Shown: piece by piece, positions 1 to 7,622 of the stretch | Layout of the letters: the number at the start of each line of letters is the position of its first letter | Position numbering within the stretch: position 1 is the stretch's first letter | DNA from: Thiohalobacter sp. | Lineage (GTDB): Bacteria; Pseudomonadota; Gammaproteobacteria; DSM-19610 | Direction of reading: 5' to 3' | Assembly: GCA_027010005.1 (NCBI GenBank) | Contig: JALVCM010000397.1 | Location: 1 to 24,491 of the forward strand | Length of the DNA stretch: 24,491 nucleotides | Made by a program: the position numbers and the translations under genes | The notes under the pieces: model-generated | What the model was told of the DNA's origin: nothing | Databases searched by the model: none | Seen by the model: only the letters and a program-made list of their open reading frames with translations

Positions 1-1
1 T

Positions 2-751
2 GAAATCGGCACGGTGTTTAACACGCTGGTTCGCAAGTCCGACGAAGTGCAGATCCTGAAATATGTCGTGATGAATGTGGCGCACAGTTATGGCAAGACT
101 GCCACCTTTATGCCCAAGCCGCTGGTGGGTGACAACGGCAACGGTATGCATGTGCACATGTCACTGGCCAAGAAAGGCAAGAACCTGTTCAGCGGCAAGA
201 AGTATGGCGGCCTGTCCGATATCGCGCTGTACTACATCGGCGGTATCATCAAGCACGCCCAGGCGCTGAATGCCTTTACCAATGCCTCGACCAACTCCTA
301 CAAGCGTCTGGTGCCGGGTTTCGAAGCCCCGGTCATGCTGGCCTACTCGGCACGTAACCGTTCTGCATCCATTCGTATTCCTTACGTCGCCAACCCCAAG
401 GGTCGCCGTATCGAAGTGCGTTTCCCGGATTCCACCGCCAACCCGTACCTTGCGTTCTCGGCAATGCTGATGGCCGGCCTCGACGGTATCCAGAACAAGA
501 TCCATCCAGGCGATGCCATGGACAAGGACCTGTACGACCTGCCGCCGGAAGAAGAAGCCAGGATTCCGCAGGTTTGCTTTACCTTCGACCAGGCACTGGA
601 TGCCCTGGACAAGGACCGCAAGTTCCTGACGGCAGGCGGCGTATTCACCGACGATATGATCGACGGCTTTATCGATTTGAAGATGGAAGAAGTGACACGC
701 TTGCGCATGAGCACCCATCCTGTTGAATTCGATATGTATTACAGCCTGTAA
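2..751 (+). CDS. glnA: Glutamine synthetase type I, C-terminal part (5' end outside the window)
   Basis: This is the C-terminal half of a bacterial GSI-beta glutamine synthetase, which makes glutamine from glutamate, ammonia and ATP in a cytoplasmic dodecamer. The frame is open from base 2 with no start, so the gene begins before the window. Family hallmarks are visible: KTATFMPKP and [12 protein letters not shown] (ATP and metal site), [14 protein letters not shown], the NRSASIRIP arginine block, and RRIEVRFPD. The tyrosine in DLYDLPPEE (codon 533-535) matches the adenylylation site that GlnE modifies, so the enzyme is probably controlled covalently. The end matches full-length family members ([10 protein letters not shown]). 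A strong terminator follows directly. The nearby ntrBC pair is the usual transcriptional controller of glnA. Identification is very secure. Confidence 0.98.
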   Translation, partial: EIGTVFNTLVRKSDEVQILKYVVMNVAHSYGKTATFMPKPLVGDNGNGMHVHMSLAKKGKNLFSGKKYGGLSDIALYYIGGIIKHAQALNAFTNASTNSYKRLVPGFEAPVMLAYSARNRSASIRIPYVANPKGRRIEVRFPDSTANPYLAFSAMLMAGLDGIQNKIHPGDAMDKDLYDLPPEEEARIPQVCFTFDQALDALDKDRKFLTAGGVFTDDMIDGFIDLKMEEVTRLRMSTHPVEFDMYYSL

Positions 752-774
752 TACGACCTGACGAGCGGTACCGG

Positions 775-800
775 AAACGCCCCCGAAAGGGGGCGTTTTT
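775..800 (+). terminator. Rho-independent terminator after glnA
   Basis: A perfect 10-bp stem (AAACGCCCCC / GGGGGCGTTT) encloses a GAAA tetraloop, and the T-run forms its 3' side. It lies 24 bases past the glnA stop, so glnA transcription probably ends here and the downstream genes need their own promoters. Confidence 0.93.
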
Positions 801-864
801 GGTTGCGTGCCCGGCAGGCTGTGGGTAAGGTAGTATCAAACCACACCGTAAAAAGGTGAATGTG

Positions 865-1413
865 ATGAAACCCTGTCAACTCACAGCTTTAGTCGTATGG
901 CTGGCACTCGTGTGTACGACTTCAGTTTCGGCCGAGGTTTATCGAATTGTCGATGAACACGGGAATGTAACTTTTACCAATCAGGCTATTTCAGGTGCTG
1001 AACCTGTCCAGCTGAAACCCCTGTCGGTATACAGTGCGCCCGTCGTGAAATCTGCGGCTAAAATCAGCGTGGCTGACCCTGACAAGGCTCAGGTATACGA
1101 AAGCGTAGAAATTATTTCCCCCCGGCCTGAAGAAACGGTACGCGATAATCCCGGCAACGTGGCCGTGACGGTCAGCAGCAAGCCTTCGCTCGATAGCAGG
1201 AAAGGGCATAAATACCAGTTCTTTCTGGATGGCAAGGCCGTTGGCAAGCCCCAGACGGCGGCCACCAAAACACTTTCAAATGTTGACCGTGGCGAACACC
1301 GGCTGGAGGTCGCAGTGGTCGACGCAAAAGGCCGGGAACTGGCGCGAAGCAAGACGGTCCGCTTCTTCCTTCATCGACAGACTGTTTTCAATCCCGCCCG
1401 TCGTGGTGGCTGA
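865..1413 (+). CDS. Exported DUF4124-domain protein
   Basis: Small secreted protein of unknown function, 182 residues from the chosen start. It opens with a Sec signal peptide (MKPCQLTALVVWLALVCT, likely cut after VSA), followed by a DUF4124-like motif (EVYRIVDEHGNVTFTNQ, about residues 24-40). The second half (about 90-175) has an alternating beta pattern (ISPRPEETVRDNPGNVAV, KYQFFLDGKAVG, GEHRLEVAVVDAKGREL) that resembles an Ig-like domain. The ATG at 865 was preferred because AAAAGG (851-856) lies eight bases before it. In-frame GTG codons at 856 and 862 are alternatives. A DUF4124 gene between glnA and ntrB is, as I recall, a recurring arrangement in gammaproteobacteria such as Pseudomonas, but no nitrogen role can be read from the sequence. 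Confidence 0.85.
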   Translation: MKPCQLTALVVWLALVCTTSVSAEVYRIVDEHGNVTFTNQAISGAEPVQLKPLSVYSAPVVKSAAKISVADPDKAQVYESVEIISPRPEETVRDNPGNVAVTVSSKPSLDSRKGHKYQFFLDGKAVGKPQTAATKTLSNVDRGEHRLEVAVVDAKGRELARSKTVRFFLHRQTVFNPARRGG

Positions 1414-1441
1414 CTAACCCGCCTGCTCCTTCCCCTCCCCT

Positions 1442-1458
1442 CCTGGCCGTGCGCCAGG
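1442..1458 (+). terminator. Possible weak terminator hairpin after the DUF4124 gene
   Basis: CCTGGC (1442-1447) and GCCAGG (1453-1458) form a 6-bp perfect stem with loop CGTGC, 28 bases past the stop. Only a short T-run (GGTTTC) follows, so termination would be inefficient. It may be chance. Confidence 0.3.
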
Positions 1459-1489
1459 CCGGTTTCATGCTTGTTCAGCCGCTCTACCA

Positions 1490-1506
1490 TGCACTATAGT
1501 GGTGCG
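1490..1506. promoter_or_regulatory. NtrC-type binding site upstream of ntrBC
   Basis: TGCACTATAGTGGTGCG is two inverted half-sites, TGCACTA and TGGTGCG, spaced by three bases. It matches the enterobacterial NtrC consensus (TGCACYA-N3-TGGTGCA) at all positions but the last. An extra half-site TGGTGCA lies at 1513-1519. The box is about 175-190 bases before the ntrB start. In E. coli NtrC sites at glnA and glnL activate or repress according to position; autoregulation is the natural reading here. The rest of the 269-base gap (1414-1682) shows no convincing sigma-54 (GG-N10-GC) or sigma-70 promoter. Confidence 0.6.
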
Positions 1507-1682
1507 TAGTGGTGGTGCATTGTGCCTGCACGCCCGCCGGCATCTGTGTATAACGATCAGTCCAGCCCGGCGCAGCACAGGAAGCTTGATGTTACAGACT
1601 GTATTTAAAGGATATTTCCAGATTGCCCCGTTGTCCCGGCTGGGGTATGCAAAAGCGGCTTATTTTTTGCAATGGGGGTTGT

Positions 1683-2738
1683 ATGCCCATGCCTGAAGAT
1701 AAGCAAAGGTTGCAGAGTGCGCGTTTGCTGGGACTCCAGAGTACGGCGGTGCTGTTGCTCGATAAGGATTTACAGCTGCTTTACCTGAACCCGGCCGCGG
1801 AGAACCTGTTTCAGGTGAGTAGCCGGCAGATTACCGGCCAGGCCTGGTCCGCAGTCGTGTCCGTGTCGGAAATGATGCAAAAGCACCTGCTGGATGCGTT
1901 GGGTCTGCAGATTTCGTTTACCGAGCGGGAGCTGGAACTCAGCGTGGCAAATGGCCAGCAGATGGTTGTTGATTTTACGGTAACAGCCATCAGCCATTCG
2001 GAGTTGCTGCTGGAGGTCGTTCGCAGAGACCAGTTTATTCGTATCGCCCACGAGGAACAGTTGTTGATGCAACAGCGGGCAGCGCGGGAACTGTTGCGCG
2101 GGATGGCGCATGAAATAAAAAACCCGCTGGGTGGACTGAGAGGTGCTGCGCAGCTGCTGGAAGGTGAACTGGCCGATGAGGAGTTGAAGGAATATACACA
2201 AGTCATCATGCGCGAGGCCGACCGGCTGAGGAACCTGGTGGACCGTATGCTCGGCCCCAGCGATTTGCCGCAGAAACAGATGATCAATATCCACCAGGTG
2301 CTGGAACATGTTCGCAGCCTGGTAGAAGCAGAGGGTAACGAGGCGATACAACTTGTCAGGGAATACGACCCGAGTATTCCGGACCTGTGCGCTGATTCAG
2401 AACAGTTGATACAGGCGGTATTGAACTTGGTGCGAAATGCCATGCAGTCCGGTGCAGATCGAATCGTGCTGCGCAGTCGCACACAGCGCCAGGTGACGAT
2501 CGGGCAGAAGCGATGCCGACTCGCGGTGCGTATCGATATTATGGATAACGGAAAAGGGATCGAGGAAGAAATGAAGGAACAGATATTTTACCCCATGGTG
2601 ACCGGCCGTGCAGAGGGAACCGGGCTTGGCCTGTCTATCGCGCAGTCCATGGTGAACCGTCACAACGGCATTATCGAATTTTCCAGTGAGCCCGGATGTA
2701 CGGTGTTCACAATCTTTTTGCCGCTGGAGGAAGCATGA
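1683..2738 (+). CDS. ntrB: Nitrogen regulation sensor histidine kinase/phosphatase NtrB
   Basis: NtrB (GlnL) is the cytoplasmic kinase that phosphorylates NtrC when nitrogen is short and dephosphorylates it under PII control. Length from the chosen start is 351 residues, close to the E. coli protein. An N-terminal PAS domain (about 12-120, with LLLDKDLQLLYLNPAAENLF) precedes the dimerisation helix with the H-box MAHEIKNPLGGLRGAAQLL; the phospho-accepting histidine is residue 143. The N-box (LNLVRNAMQSG, Asn252), G1 (DNGKGIE) and G2 (GTGLGLSIAQSM) of the ATPase domain follow. There are no membrane segments. ATG 1683 was chosen because GGGGG at 1674-1678 sits just before it; ATG codons at 1647 and 1689 are in frame and possible. 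The stop overlaps the ntrC start (ATGA). Confidence 0.96.
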   Translation: MPMPEDKQRLQSARLLGLQSTAVLLLDKDLQLLYLNPAAENLFQVSSRQITGQAWSAVVSVSEMMQKHLLDALGLQISFTERELELSVANGQQMVVDFTVTAISHSELLLEVVRRDQFIRIAHEEQLLMQQRAARELLRGMAHEIKNPLGGLRGAAQLLEGELADEELKEYTQVIMREADRLRNLVDRMLGPSDLPQKQMINIHQVLEHVRSLVEAEGNEAIQLVREYDPSIPDLCADSEQLIQAVLNLVRNAMQSGADRIVLRSRTQRQVTIGQKRCRLAVRIDIMDNGKGIEEEMKEQIFYPMVTGRAEGTGLGLSIAQSMVNRHNGIIEFSSEPGCTVFTIFLPLEEA

Positions 2739-4147
2739 AGGACAAGGCAAGCGTGTGGGTGATCGATGACGATCAGTCCATTCGCTGGGTACTGGAGAAA
2801 GCACTTGAAAAAGCAGGGATGAAGGTCAATGCCTTCTCGTCGGCAAACGGTATCCTGGAAGCCCTGCGGCAGAGTCAGCCGGATGCGCTGATAACCGATG
2901 TACGCATGCCGGGTATGGACGGGTTTGAACTGCTCAATGCCATTCAGGCGGACTACCCTGATTTGCCGGTTATCATTATTACTGCGCACTCGGACCTCGA
3001 CAGTGCGGTAACCGCCTACCAGGGTGGTGCCTTCGAATATCTACCCAAGCCCTTCGATATCGAGGATGCGGTTGAGCTGACGCAGCGTGCGATTGAACAA
3101 AGTCGCAGCCGTGCAAAGGATACCGCTGTCACAAGCGGACAGCTGGAGACGGAAATTATCGGCGAAGCCCCTGCCATGCAGGAAGTGTTTCGCGCCATTG
3201 GACGCCTGTCGCGTTCCAATATTACGGTACTGATCAACGGAGAGTCGGGGACTGGCAAGGAGCTGGTAGCGCGTGCCCTGCATCGGCACAGTCCACGTGC
3301 TGACAAGCCGTTCATTGCCCTCAACATGGCGGCGATACCACGCGACCTGCTGGAATCCGAGTTGTTTGGCCACGAGCGCGGTGCATTTACCGGTGCCCAG
3401 AGTCAGCGTGTCGGGCGTTTCGAACAGGCTGACGAGGGAACGCTGTTCCTGGATGAAATCGGTGACATGCCGGCTGAAATGCAGACCCGTCTGCTGCGGG
3501 TTCTGTCGGACGGCGAATTTTACCGTGTCGGCGGGCATACACCGGTACGTGCCGATGTGCGTATTATCGCCGCGACACACCAGGACCTGGAGAAACGTGT
3601 CCGTGAAGGCACGTTTCGTGAAGACCTGTTTCATCGCCTCAATGTTATTCGGGTTCACCTGCCAGCGGTTCGTGAACGGCGCGAAGATATTCCCCTGCTG
3701 ATGGGGCATTTCCTGCAGGCCGCTGCCAGTGAACTGAGTGTTGATGTCAAACAGTTGCTGCCCGAAACAGAAAGCTATCTTCGACAACTGGACTGGCCGG
3801 GTAATGTCCGGCAGATAGAAAACCTGTGTCGCTGGTTGACCGTTATGGCGCCGGGGCAGGAAATTCGCATCGACGATCTGCCCCTGGAGCTGCGCCAGTC
3901 ATCAGGCAGTGAGTCGACCGCAGTACAGGGCTGGGAGTCTGCACTGGCTGCCTGGGCCGGACGCAAACTGGCCGATGGAGAAGAGGGCCTGCTCGAAGAA
4001 GCCCTGCCGGCCTTTGAACGCGTGATGATCGAGACGGCGCTGGCGCAGACCGGCGGGCGACGTCAGGATGCCGCCAGGTTGCTGGGCTGGGGGCGTAATA
4101 CCCTGACGCGAAAGATTCGCGAACTCGGACTGGATAACAACACATAA
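2735..4147 (+). CDS. ntrC: Nitrogen regulation response regulator NtrC (sigma-54 activator)
   Basis: NtrC (GlnG) is the enhancer-binding protein that activates sigma-54 promoters of nitrogen assimilation genes after phosphorylation by NtrB. The 470 residues show the three canonical parts. The receiver domain (1-120) has acidic pocket VIDDDQ and phospho-acceptor Asp55 in ITDVRMPG. The AAA+ domain (about 145-380) has Walker A GESGTGKE near 169, the sigma-54 contact loop GAFTGA at 216-221, and Walker [10 protein letters not shown] Fis-type helix-turn-helix ends the protein ([21 protein letters not shown], about 437-458). The start ATG overlaps the ntrB stop and has GGAGG at 2726-2730, so the two are co-translated. 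Nothing departs from the family. Confidence 0.98.
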   Translation: MKDKASVWVIDDDQSIRWVLEKALEKAGMKVNAFSSANGILEALRQSQPDALITDVRMPGMDGFELLNAIQADYPDLPVIIITAHSDLDSAVTAYQGGAFEYLPKPFDIEDAVELTQRAIEQSRSRAKDTAVTSGQLETEIIGEAPAMQEVFRAIGRLSRSNITVLINGESGTGKELVARALHRHSPRADKPFIALNMAAIPRDLLESELFGHERGAFTGAQSQRVGRFEQADEGTLFLDEIGDMPAEMQTRLLRVLSDGEFYRVGGHTPVRADVRIIAATHQDLEKRVREGTFREDLFHRLNVIRVHLPAVRERREDIPLLMGHFLQAAASELSVDVKQLLPETESYLRQLDWPGNVRQIENLCRWLTVMAPGQEIRIDDLPLELRQSSGSESTAVQGWESALAAWAGRKLADGEEGLLEEALPAFERVMIETALAQTGGRRQDAARLLGWGRNTLTRKIRELGLDNNT

Positions 4148-4152
4148 CCCCA

Positions 4153-4292
4153 CCCGTCATTGCGAGCAACGCGAAGCAATCTTTTTCAGGCTGGTGCAAA
4201 AGTTGGGGAGATTGCTTCGCGTTGCCCAAAGAATCCCTGCGGGCTTCATTATGGGGACCTCACCCTTCGGGTCGAGGTATCGCAATGACGGG
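4153..4292. repeat. TCATTGCGAG-type palindromic repeat, right arm interrupted
   Basis: The left arm is 30 bases (4153-4182). Its exact reverse complement is present on the right but in two pieces, 4209-4225 (17 bases) and 4280-4292 (13 bases), which together rebuild all 30. The 54 bases between them (4226-4279) hold two further small hairpins, GAATCCC-TGC-GGGCTTC (one mismatch) and ACCTC...GAGGT around ACCC-TTC-GGGT. The element fills the gap between the convergent ntrC and mshI genes and could end transcription from both sides. It is related to the repeat at 18918-19004. Confidence 0.85.
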
Positions 4293-4302
4293 AAAGAAGT
4301 GC

Positions 4303-5229
4303 CTACAGCTGGGTAGTTTCAGTACGCAATGCGGCACCAATGGCCAGGGTACAGCGGGCAAGCTGGTCCTGTTCGACCGCGTCACCGATTTTGACAATGT
4401 CTCCGATATCGAGTGACTGAACCGGCAGGCCGGTCTGTTCACCCAGACTGGATGCCAGCCCGGGCAAGTCAACCGGTACCGGACAGAGCGCTACAGAGCG
4501 AATCGGCGCCTGTTGAAAATGCCGGTCGTAGTAATCCATGGAACGTTGCAGCTCGAGGGCAATACGATCAACCAGCTCGGGTGATTCCTGCAGCTGTGTA
4601 TAACCAAAATCCATACTCCGCGCCAGGTACAGTGTCGCATCGCGCGTCAGCGTGACAAGGACATGATCTTCCTCGAAGTGAAGCAGGGCTACGCCTTCCT
4701 TGTCCGTATCGAGGCGGGCCGCAATATTGCGCATGGCCAGCTCGGGAATATCAATGACCCCGAGTTCTATGCCGGCACTTTCAAAGGGTTCTATCAGCGA
4801 TTTTACGGTTGAGTTGCGCGCTACCACAACGTAGATACTTTCCTGTACGCCGCGGGCGCCACTGGGCGGCGCATCAAAAACATCGAGTACGGCATCATCA
4901 ATATGAAAGTCGATCAAATCACGTATGCGCCAGCGCACGGCCGCTTTGAGTTCCGAAGGTGGCACTTCAGGTGCCTCGACCATCATCAGGTGATAGTCAC
5001 CGATGGGCAGCAAGGTTGTGAAACTGTCAGAGCCGAGCGAGAGTTTACGTACCAGGCGCTGCAGACTGTCCGCCGGTGCTTCACCGGGGTTCACAGCATA
5101 CAATCCACCTTGTTCGAGGACGGGCTGGTCTGCCCGTGGATTTGACAGGGAAGCACATGCCGTTCCGTCCGTACCGCTGATCAGTGCGGTCAGGCGATGG
5201 CCTTTTTGTTTTTTAGTAAATGAAAACAC
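4303..5229 (-). CDS. mshI: MSHA biogenesis protein MshI, PilM-like
   Basis: PilM-like protein of 308 residues, predicted cytoplasmic actin-like ring component that links the inner-membrane PilN/PilO-type proteins to the assembly ATPase. Features typical of the family include the PSELKAAVRWRIRDLIDFHIDDAVLDVF segment (about 92-120), the VARNSTVKSLIEPFESAGIELGVIDIPELAMRN segment, and EGVALLHFEEDHVLVTLTRDATLYLARSMDFG. It has no signal peptide or membrane helix. The GTG start at 5229 is supported by GAGG at 5237-5240. It is the last gene of the msh locus, 55 bases after mshP, whereas in the usual MSHA order mshI stands at the head, before mshJ. The gene assigned as its PilN partner is some 11 kb upstream in the same locus. 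The symbol is assigned by family and context. Confidence 0.85.
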   Translation of the reverse strand: MFSFTKKQKGHRLTALISGTDGTACASLSNPRADQPVLEQGGLYAVNPGEAPADSLQRLVRKLSLGSDSFTTLLPIGDYHLMMVEAPEVPPSELKAAVRWRIRDLIDFHIDDAVLDVFDAPPSGARGVQESIYVVVARNSTVKSLIEPFESAGIELGVIDIPELAMRNIAARLDTDKEGVALLHFEEDHVLVTLTRDATLYLARSMDFGYTQLQESPELVDRIALELQRSMDYYDRHFQQAPIRSVALCPVPVDLPGLASSLGEQTGLPVQSLDIGDIVKIGDAVEQDQLARCTLAIGAALRTETTQL

Positions 5230-5284
5230 ACGCTTGCCTCATTTGATGTGCCGGGACAGAGAGTCGTGGATTTGCTCTCGCATG

Positions 5285-6688
5285 TCAATTACCGATGATT
5301 TCCTGCCAACGGATCACGGAGACTGAACTACCACCTCCGCCACCCCCTCCTGCCCCCGGGGGAAAATGGACACCGTTCAGGTTGACATTATTGGTGACCG
5401 GCGCACCGATATAAGCCCAGCTGGCACCGTTATAGTGAATCACATTTCCACCGTTCCTGTAGTTGCCCACCGCCCAGCAATCGTTGCCGGCAAGGCAATG
5501 AACGGCATTGAGATTCTCTCTTTGCGCAGAGTTACCGACAAGTTGTGGTGACCAGGAGAGACCATTCCAGTGTCCGAGTACATAATTACTACCACCATGG
5601 TCAGCCACAGCCCAGCAGTCATTCATATCGACACAGGAAACCGCATTAAGGTTTCTTTTTTGCAGGCCTGTGACACCCAGGGTAAGCGGGGACCAGCTGG
5701 TGACAGCATCCGGAATAAAATCGAAATTCCAGTTGTTACCGGTCCGGTTACCGACCACCCAGCAGTAGTTGTTCGTGGTACAAGCGATCCCGTTAAGTGG
5801 GACAGTGGTATTTGATGTATCGTTAAACCAGTTGCCACTGGCCGGGTTAAAACGTCCGATCACACCATTGGCGGTGACGACATAACAGGTTGCAGACGGG
5901 CAGGAAAGGTCATAAAAACGCCAGTCGCCGCTGTTAAAAACAAATGCGGAGTTGGACCAGGTTGTTCCGTTCCATCGCTGGATGATGGCTAGCGACAGGC
6001 CAAAAAAGCGGTTTGCGCCTGCAGCAAAACAGTTGTCAGGGTTGCCTGGTTCGCAGCTTACAGCAAACAGATCAACGGGCCTTCCAAAAAAATCACTAGG
6101 GACATTCGAGGGTCTGTTTGTCCAGTTAGCGCCGTCCCAGTGAATAATCGTTCCTCTTTCTCCGACCGCGTTGCAATCAGTCGCGCTGGTACAATACACA
6201 TCATACAAATCACGGGTTGTTGGCGAGGTAACAGCCGCCCATGTCGCGCCATCCCAACCGAGGATGGTCCCGTTGTCACCCACAATCCACCCATCACTGC
6301 TGCCCGCCAGCCGCAGGTCGGCATCGATGGTGCGAACAGCGGGGTTGGTAAGACCTGATCCAACACTGGCGCTGACCCGGACCCGGCATTCACCTGTTGG
6401 TTGAACCACGGCGTTGAGCAGTGAAAAACTGCCCCGTCCTGCCGTGACAGGGCCAATGCCGGCCAGACCGATACAGGAGCCGGTACTGCTGTACAGGAAA
6501 GCAGCATGTTCAATACCCGTTTCAGCAACGAACAGGGCTTCGGTAGAATCATTATTTGCAGCACTGTCGAGGATATTGCTGCTTGCCATACGCAATAAGG
6601 CCATTGCCATCACGGAAAGGACGATGACGATAAACAGGGCGCCGATCAGGGTTACTGCACCTCGCTGGTTATGTTTTACCTGTTTCAT
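5285..6688 (-). CDS. mshP: MshP-like minor pilin with a C-terminal predicted seven-bladed beta-propeller
   Basis: 467 residues, far longer than ordinary MshP proteins (about 150). The N-terminus is a PilX/MshP-type pilin helix: QRG followed by AVTLIGALFIVIVLSVMAMALLRMA (prepilin-like cut after Gly10; no Glu at mature position 5), then AALFVAETGIEHA-like helix and a short domain with Cys72 and Cys101. From about 131 to 442 come seven repeats of roughly 40-50 residues, consensus LNAVSC...DCWAVG...I.HWNG..W. Blades two to seven each hold a cysteine pair (166/172, 212/220, 263/268, 303/309, 352/358, 398/404). The end, NLNGVHF (436-442), repeats the blade-opening strand that blade one lacks, the sign of a closed propeller. 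A Gly run (446-453) and a tail VIRWQEIIGN finish it. The start overlaps the mshO stop (ATGA). No mshQ follows, so this may be the tip adhesin. The adhesin role is inferred. Confidence 0.82.
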   Translation of the reverse strand: MKQVKHNQRGAVTLIGALFIVIVLSVMAMALLRMASSNILDSAANNDSTEALFVAETGIEHAAFLYSSTGSCIGLAGIGPVTAGRGSFSLLNAVVQPTGECRVRVSASVGSGLTNPAVRTIDADLRLAGSSDGWIVGDNGTILGWDGATWAAVTSPTTRDLYDVYCTSATDCNAVGERGTIIHWDGANWTNRPSNVPSDFFGRPVDLFAVSCEPGNPDNCFAAGANRFFGLSLAIIQRWNGTTWSNSAFVFNSGDWRFYDLSCPSATCYVVTANGVIGRFNPASGNWFNDTSNTTVPLNGIACTTNNYCWVVGNRTGNNWNFDFIPDAVTSWSPLTLGVTGLQKRNLNAVSCVDMNDCWAVADHGGSNYVLGHWNGLSWSPQLVGNSAQRENLNAVHCLAGNDCWAVGNYRNGGNVIHYNGASWAYIGAPVTNNVNLNGVHFPPGAGGGGGGGSSVSVIRWQEIIGN

Positions 6689-7212
6689 GGCTGCGCCCTT
6701 AATGCCACCCGGCTGCGCTGGCTGTAAGTCTGACCATTGGAGACCAGCTGGATCTCGAACTCGATATAGGCCACGTCGTCACTACCCACAGCAGTTGCGA
6801 TTCCATCGTTCTGCAGGTAGTTGAATGTCAGGCCTTGCAGTGAAGCACTGAGCGGGAACGGGTCATTGCTGGAAACGGACTGATAGCGAAGGTTGAGTTG
6901 TGGTGGAGATGCTTCAATAGTAACGGTCTCTCCATCGTTGCGTAAAAACTTGATGTTTGTGGTGGAAAGCGGCGTTGCGATATCATACTCAGAAACTGAA
7001 GAGGGCTTGCGGCGAATTTCACGTAGTTCGCGCACGATCCGTTCGCTGGCATAACGCAACTCGCCAACGACTCCCAGCGTTGCGGCATTGTCGTTATAGG
7101 CACGTACCGACAGGGTAAGGTATGGCGTAAGTAACATACCCAGCAGCGCCAGCGTGGTGATGGTGACAATCATCTCCAGCAGGGTAAAACCTTTATGCGT
7201 GCGGTATGTCAT
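6685..7212 (-). CDS. mshO: MSHA minor pilin MshO (GspJ-like)
   Basis: Type IV prepilin of 175 residues. The prepilin peptidase site is THKG followed by FTLLEMIVTITTLALLGML, with Glu at mature position 5, and a hydrophobic N-terminal helix. The body begins with a helical RYASERIVRELREIRR stretch characteristic of GspJ/PulJ-like minor pilins and ends in beta strands (YIEFEIQLVSNGQTYSQRSRV). It probably joins the initiating tip complex with MshC, MshD and MshP. The start shares one base with the mshD stop (TGATG) and its own stop overlaps mshP. Assignment to MshO rests on locus order and this helix. Confidence 0.82.
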   Translation of the reverse strand: MTYRTHKGFTLLEMIVTITTLALLGMLLTPYLTLSVRAYNDNAATLGVVGELRYASERIVRELREIRRKPSSVSEYDIATPLSTTNIKFLRNDGETVTIEASPPQLNLRYQSVSSNDPFPLSASLQGLTFNYLQNDGIATAVGSDDVAYIEFEIQLVSNGQTYSQRSRVALRAQP

Positions 7213-7622
7213 CAGTAGTTGACCAGTACAAAAGAGATTTCGGATAACACTGCGCCACCGGCATCGACCGATACTGTTACCAGGTCACACACGGCGCCGG
7301 CAGGACAGCCAGCGGGAAGCGTCGGGGGTTGGGTAATGGTGGTTGTCCGGTTGAAGCCGGTATAGTTGCCTGCCAGAATTTCGGTGTTGCTGGTTGTGGC
7401 AATCGCGGCAAAGCCCTGGCTTCTCCGGCGCCCGAGTATCAGTTCGGCCTGTTCCTGGGCTAACTGGGTGGCGGTCTGTATGTCCTGGTTATTGAGCAGA
7501 CTCACGCTGGCTTTGGAGAACAGGCCGGCGATGGGTACCGCGGCGACAGACAGGATGACAATGACGGCAATCATTTCCAGCAGCGTGAACCCCCGGCAGT
7601 ATTTTGTCTGCGTGCGGCTCAT
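7212..7622 (-). CDS. mshD: MSHA minor pilin MshD (GspI-like)
   Basis: Type IV prepilin of 136 residues. Prepilin site YCRG followed by FTLLEMIAVIVILSVAAVPI, Glu5 present. The TQLAQEQAELILGRRRSQGF segment after the helix resembles the GspI/MshD group. A C-terminal cysteine pair (AGCPAGAVCD) could form a small disulfide loop. The start overlaps the mshC stop (ATGA) and the stop overlaps the mshO start, so it is translated within the mshC-D-O-P block. Expected role is a minor subunit in pilus initiation. The symbol comes from order and family features. Confidence 0.85.
   Translation of the reverse strand: MSRTQTKYCRGFTLLEMIAVIVILSVAAVPIAGLFSKASVSLLNNQDIQTATQLAQEQAELILGRRRSQGFAAIATTSNTEILAGNYTGFNRTTTITQPPTLPAGCPAGAVCDLVTVSVDAGGAVLSEISFVLVNY

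Noticed and set aside
161..718. A 185-codon open frame on the minus strand inside glnA
   Set aside because: It mirrors the conserved glnA coding sequence and has no recognisable domain or ribosome site.
1526..1554. CTGCAC and TATAAC as a sigma-70 promoter for ntrBC
   Set aside because: The -10 is acceptable but the -35 matches only three of six positions, so it was not listed as a feature.
5321..5360. G/C-rich run encoding the glycine stretch of MshP as a possible phase-variation tract
   Set aside because: The run is a mixture of GGN codons broken by other bases, with no long homopolymer or exact short tandem repeat, so slippage switching is not supported.
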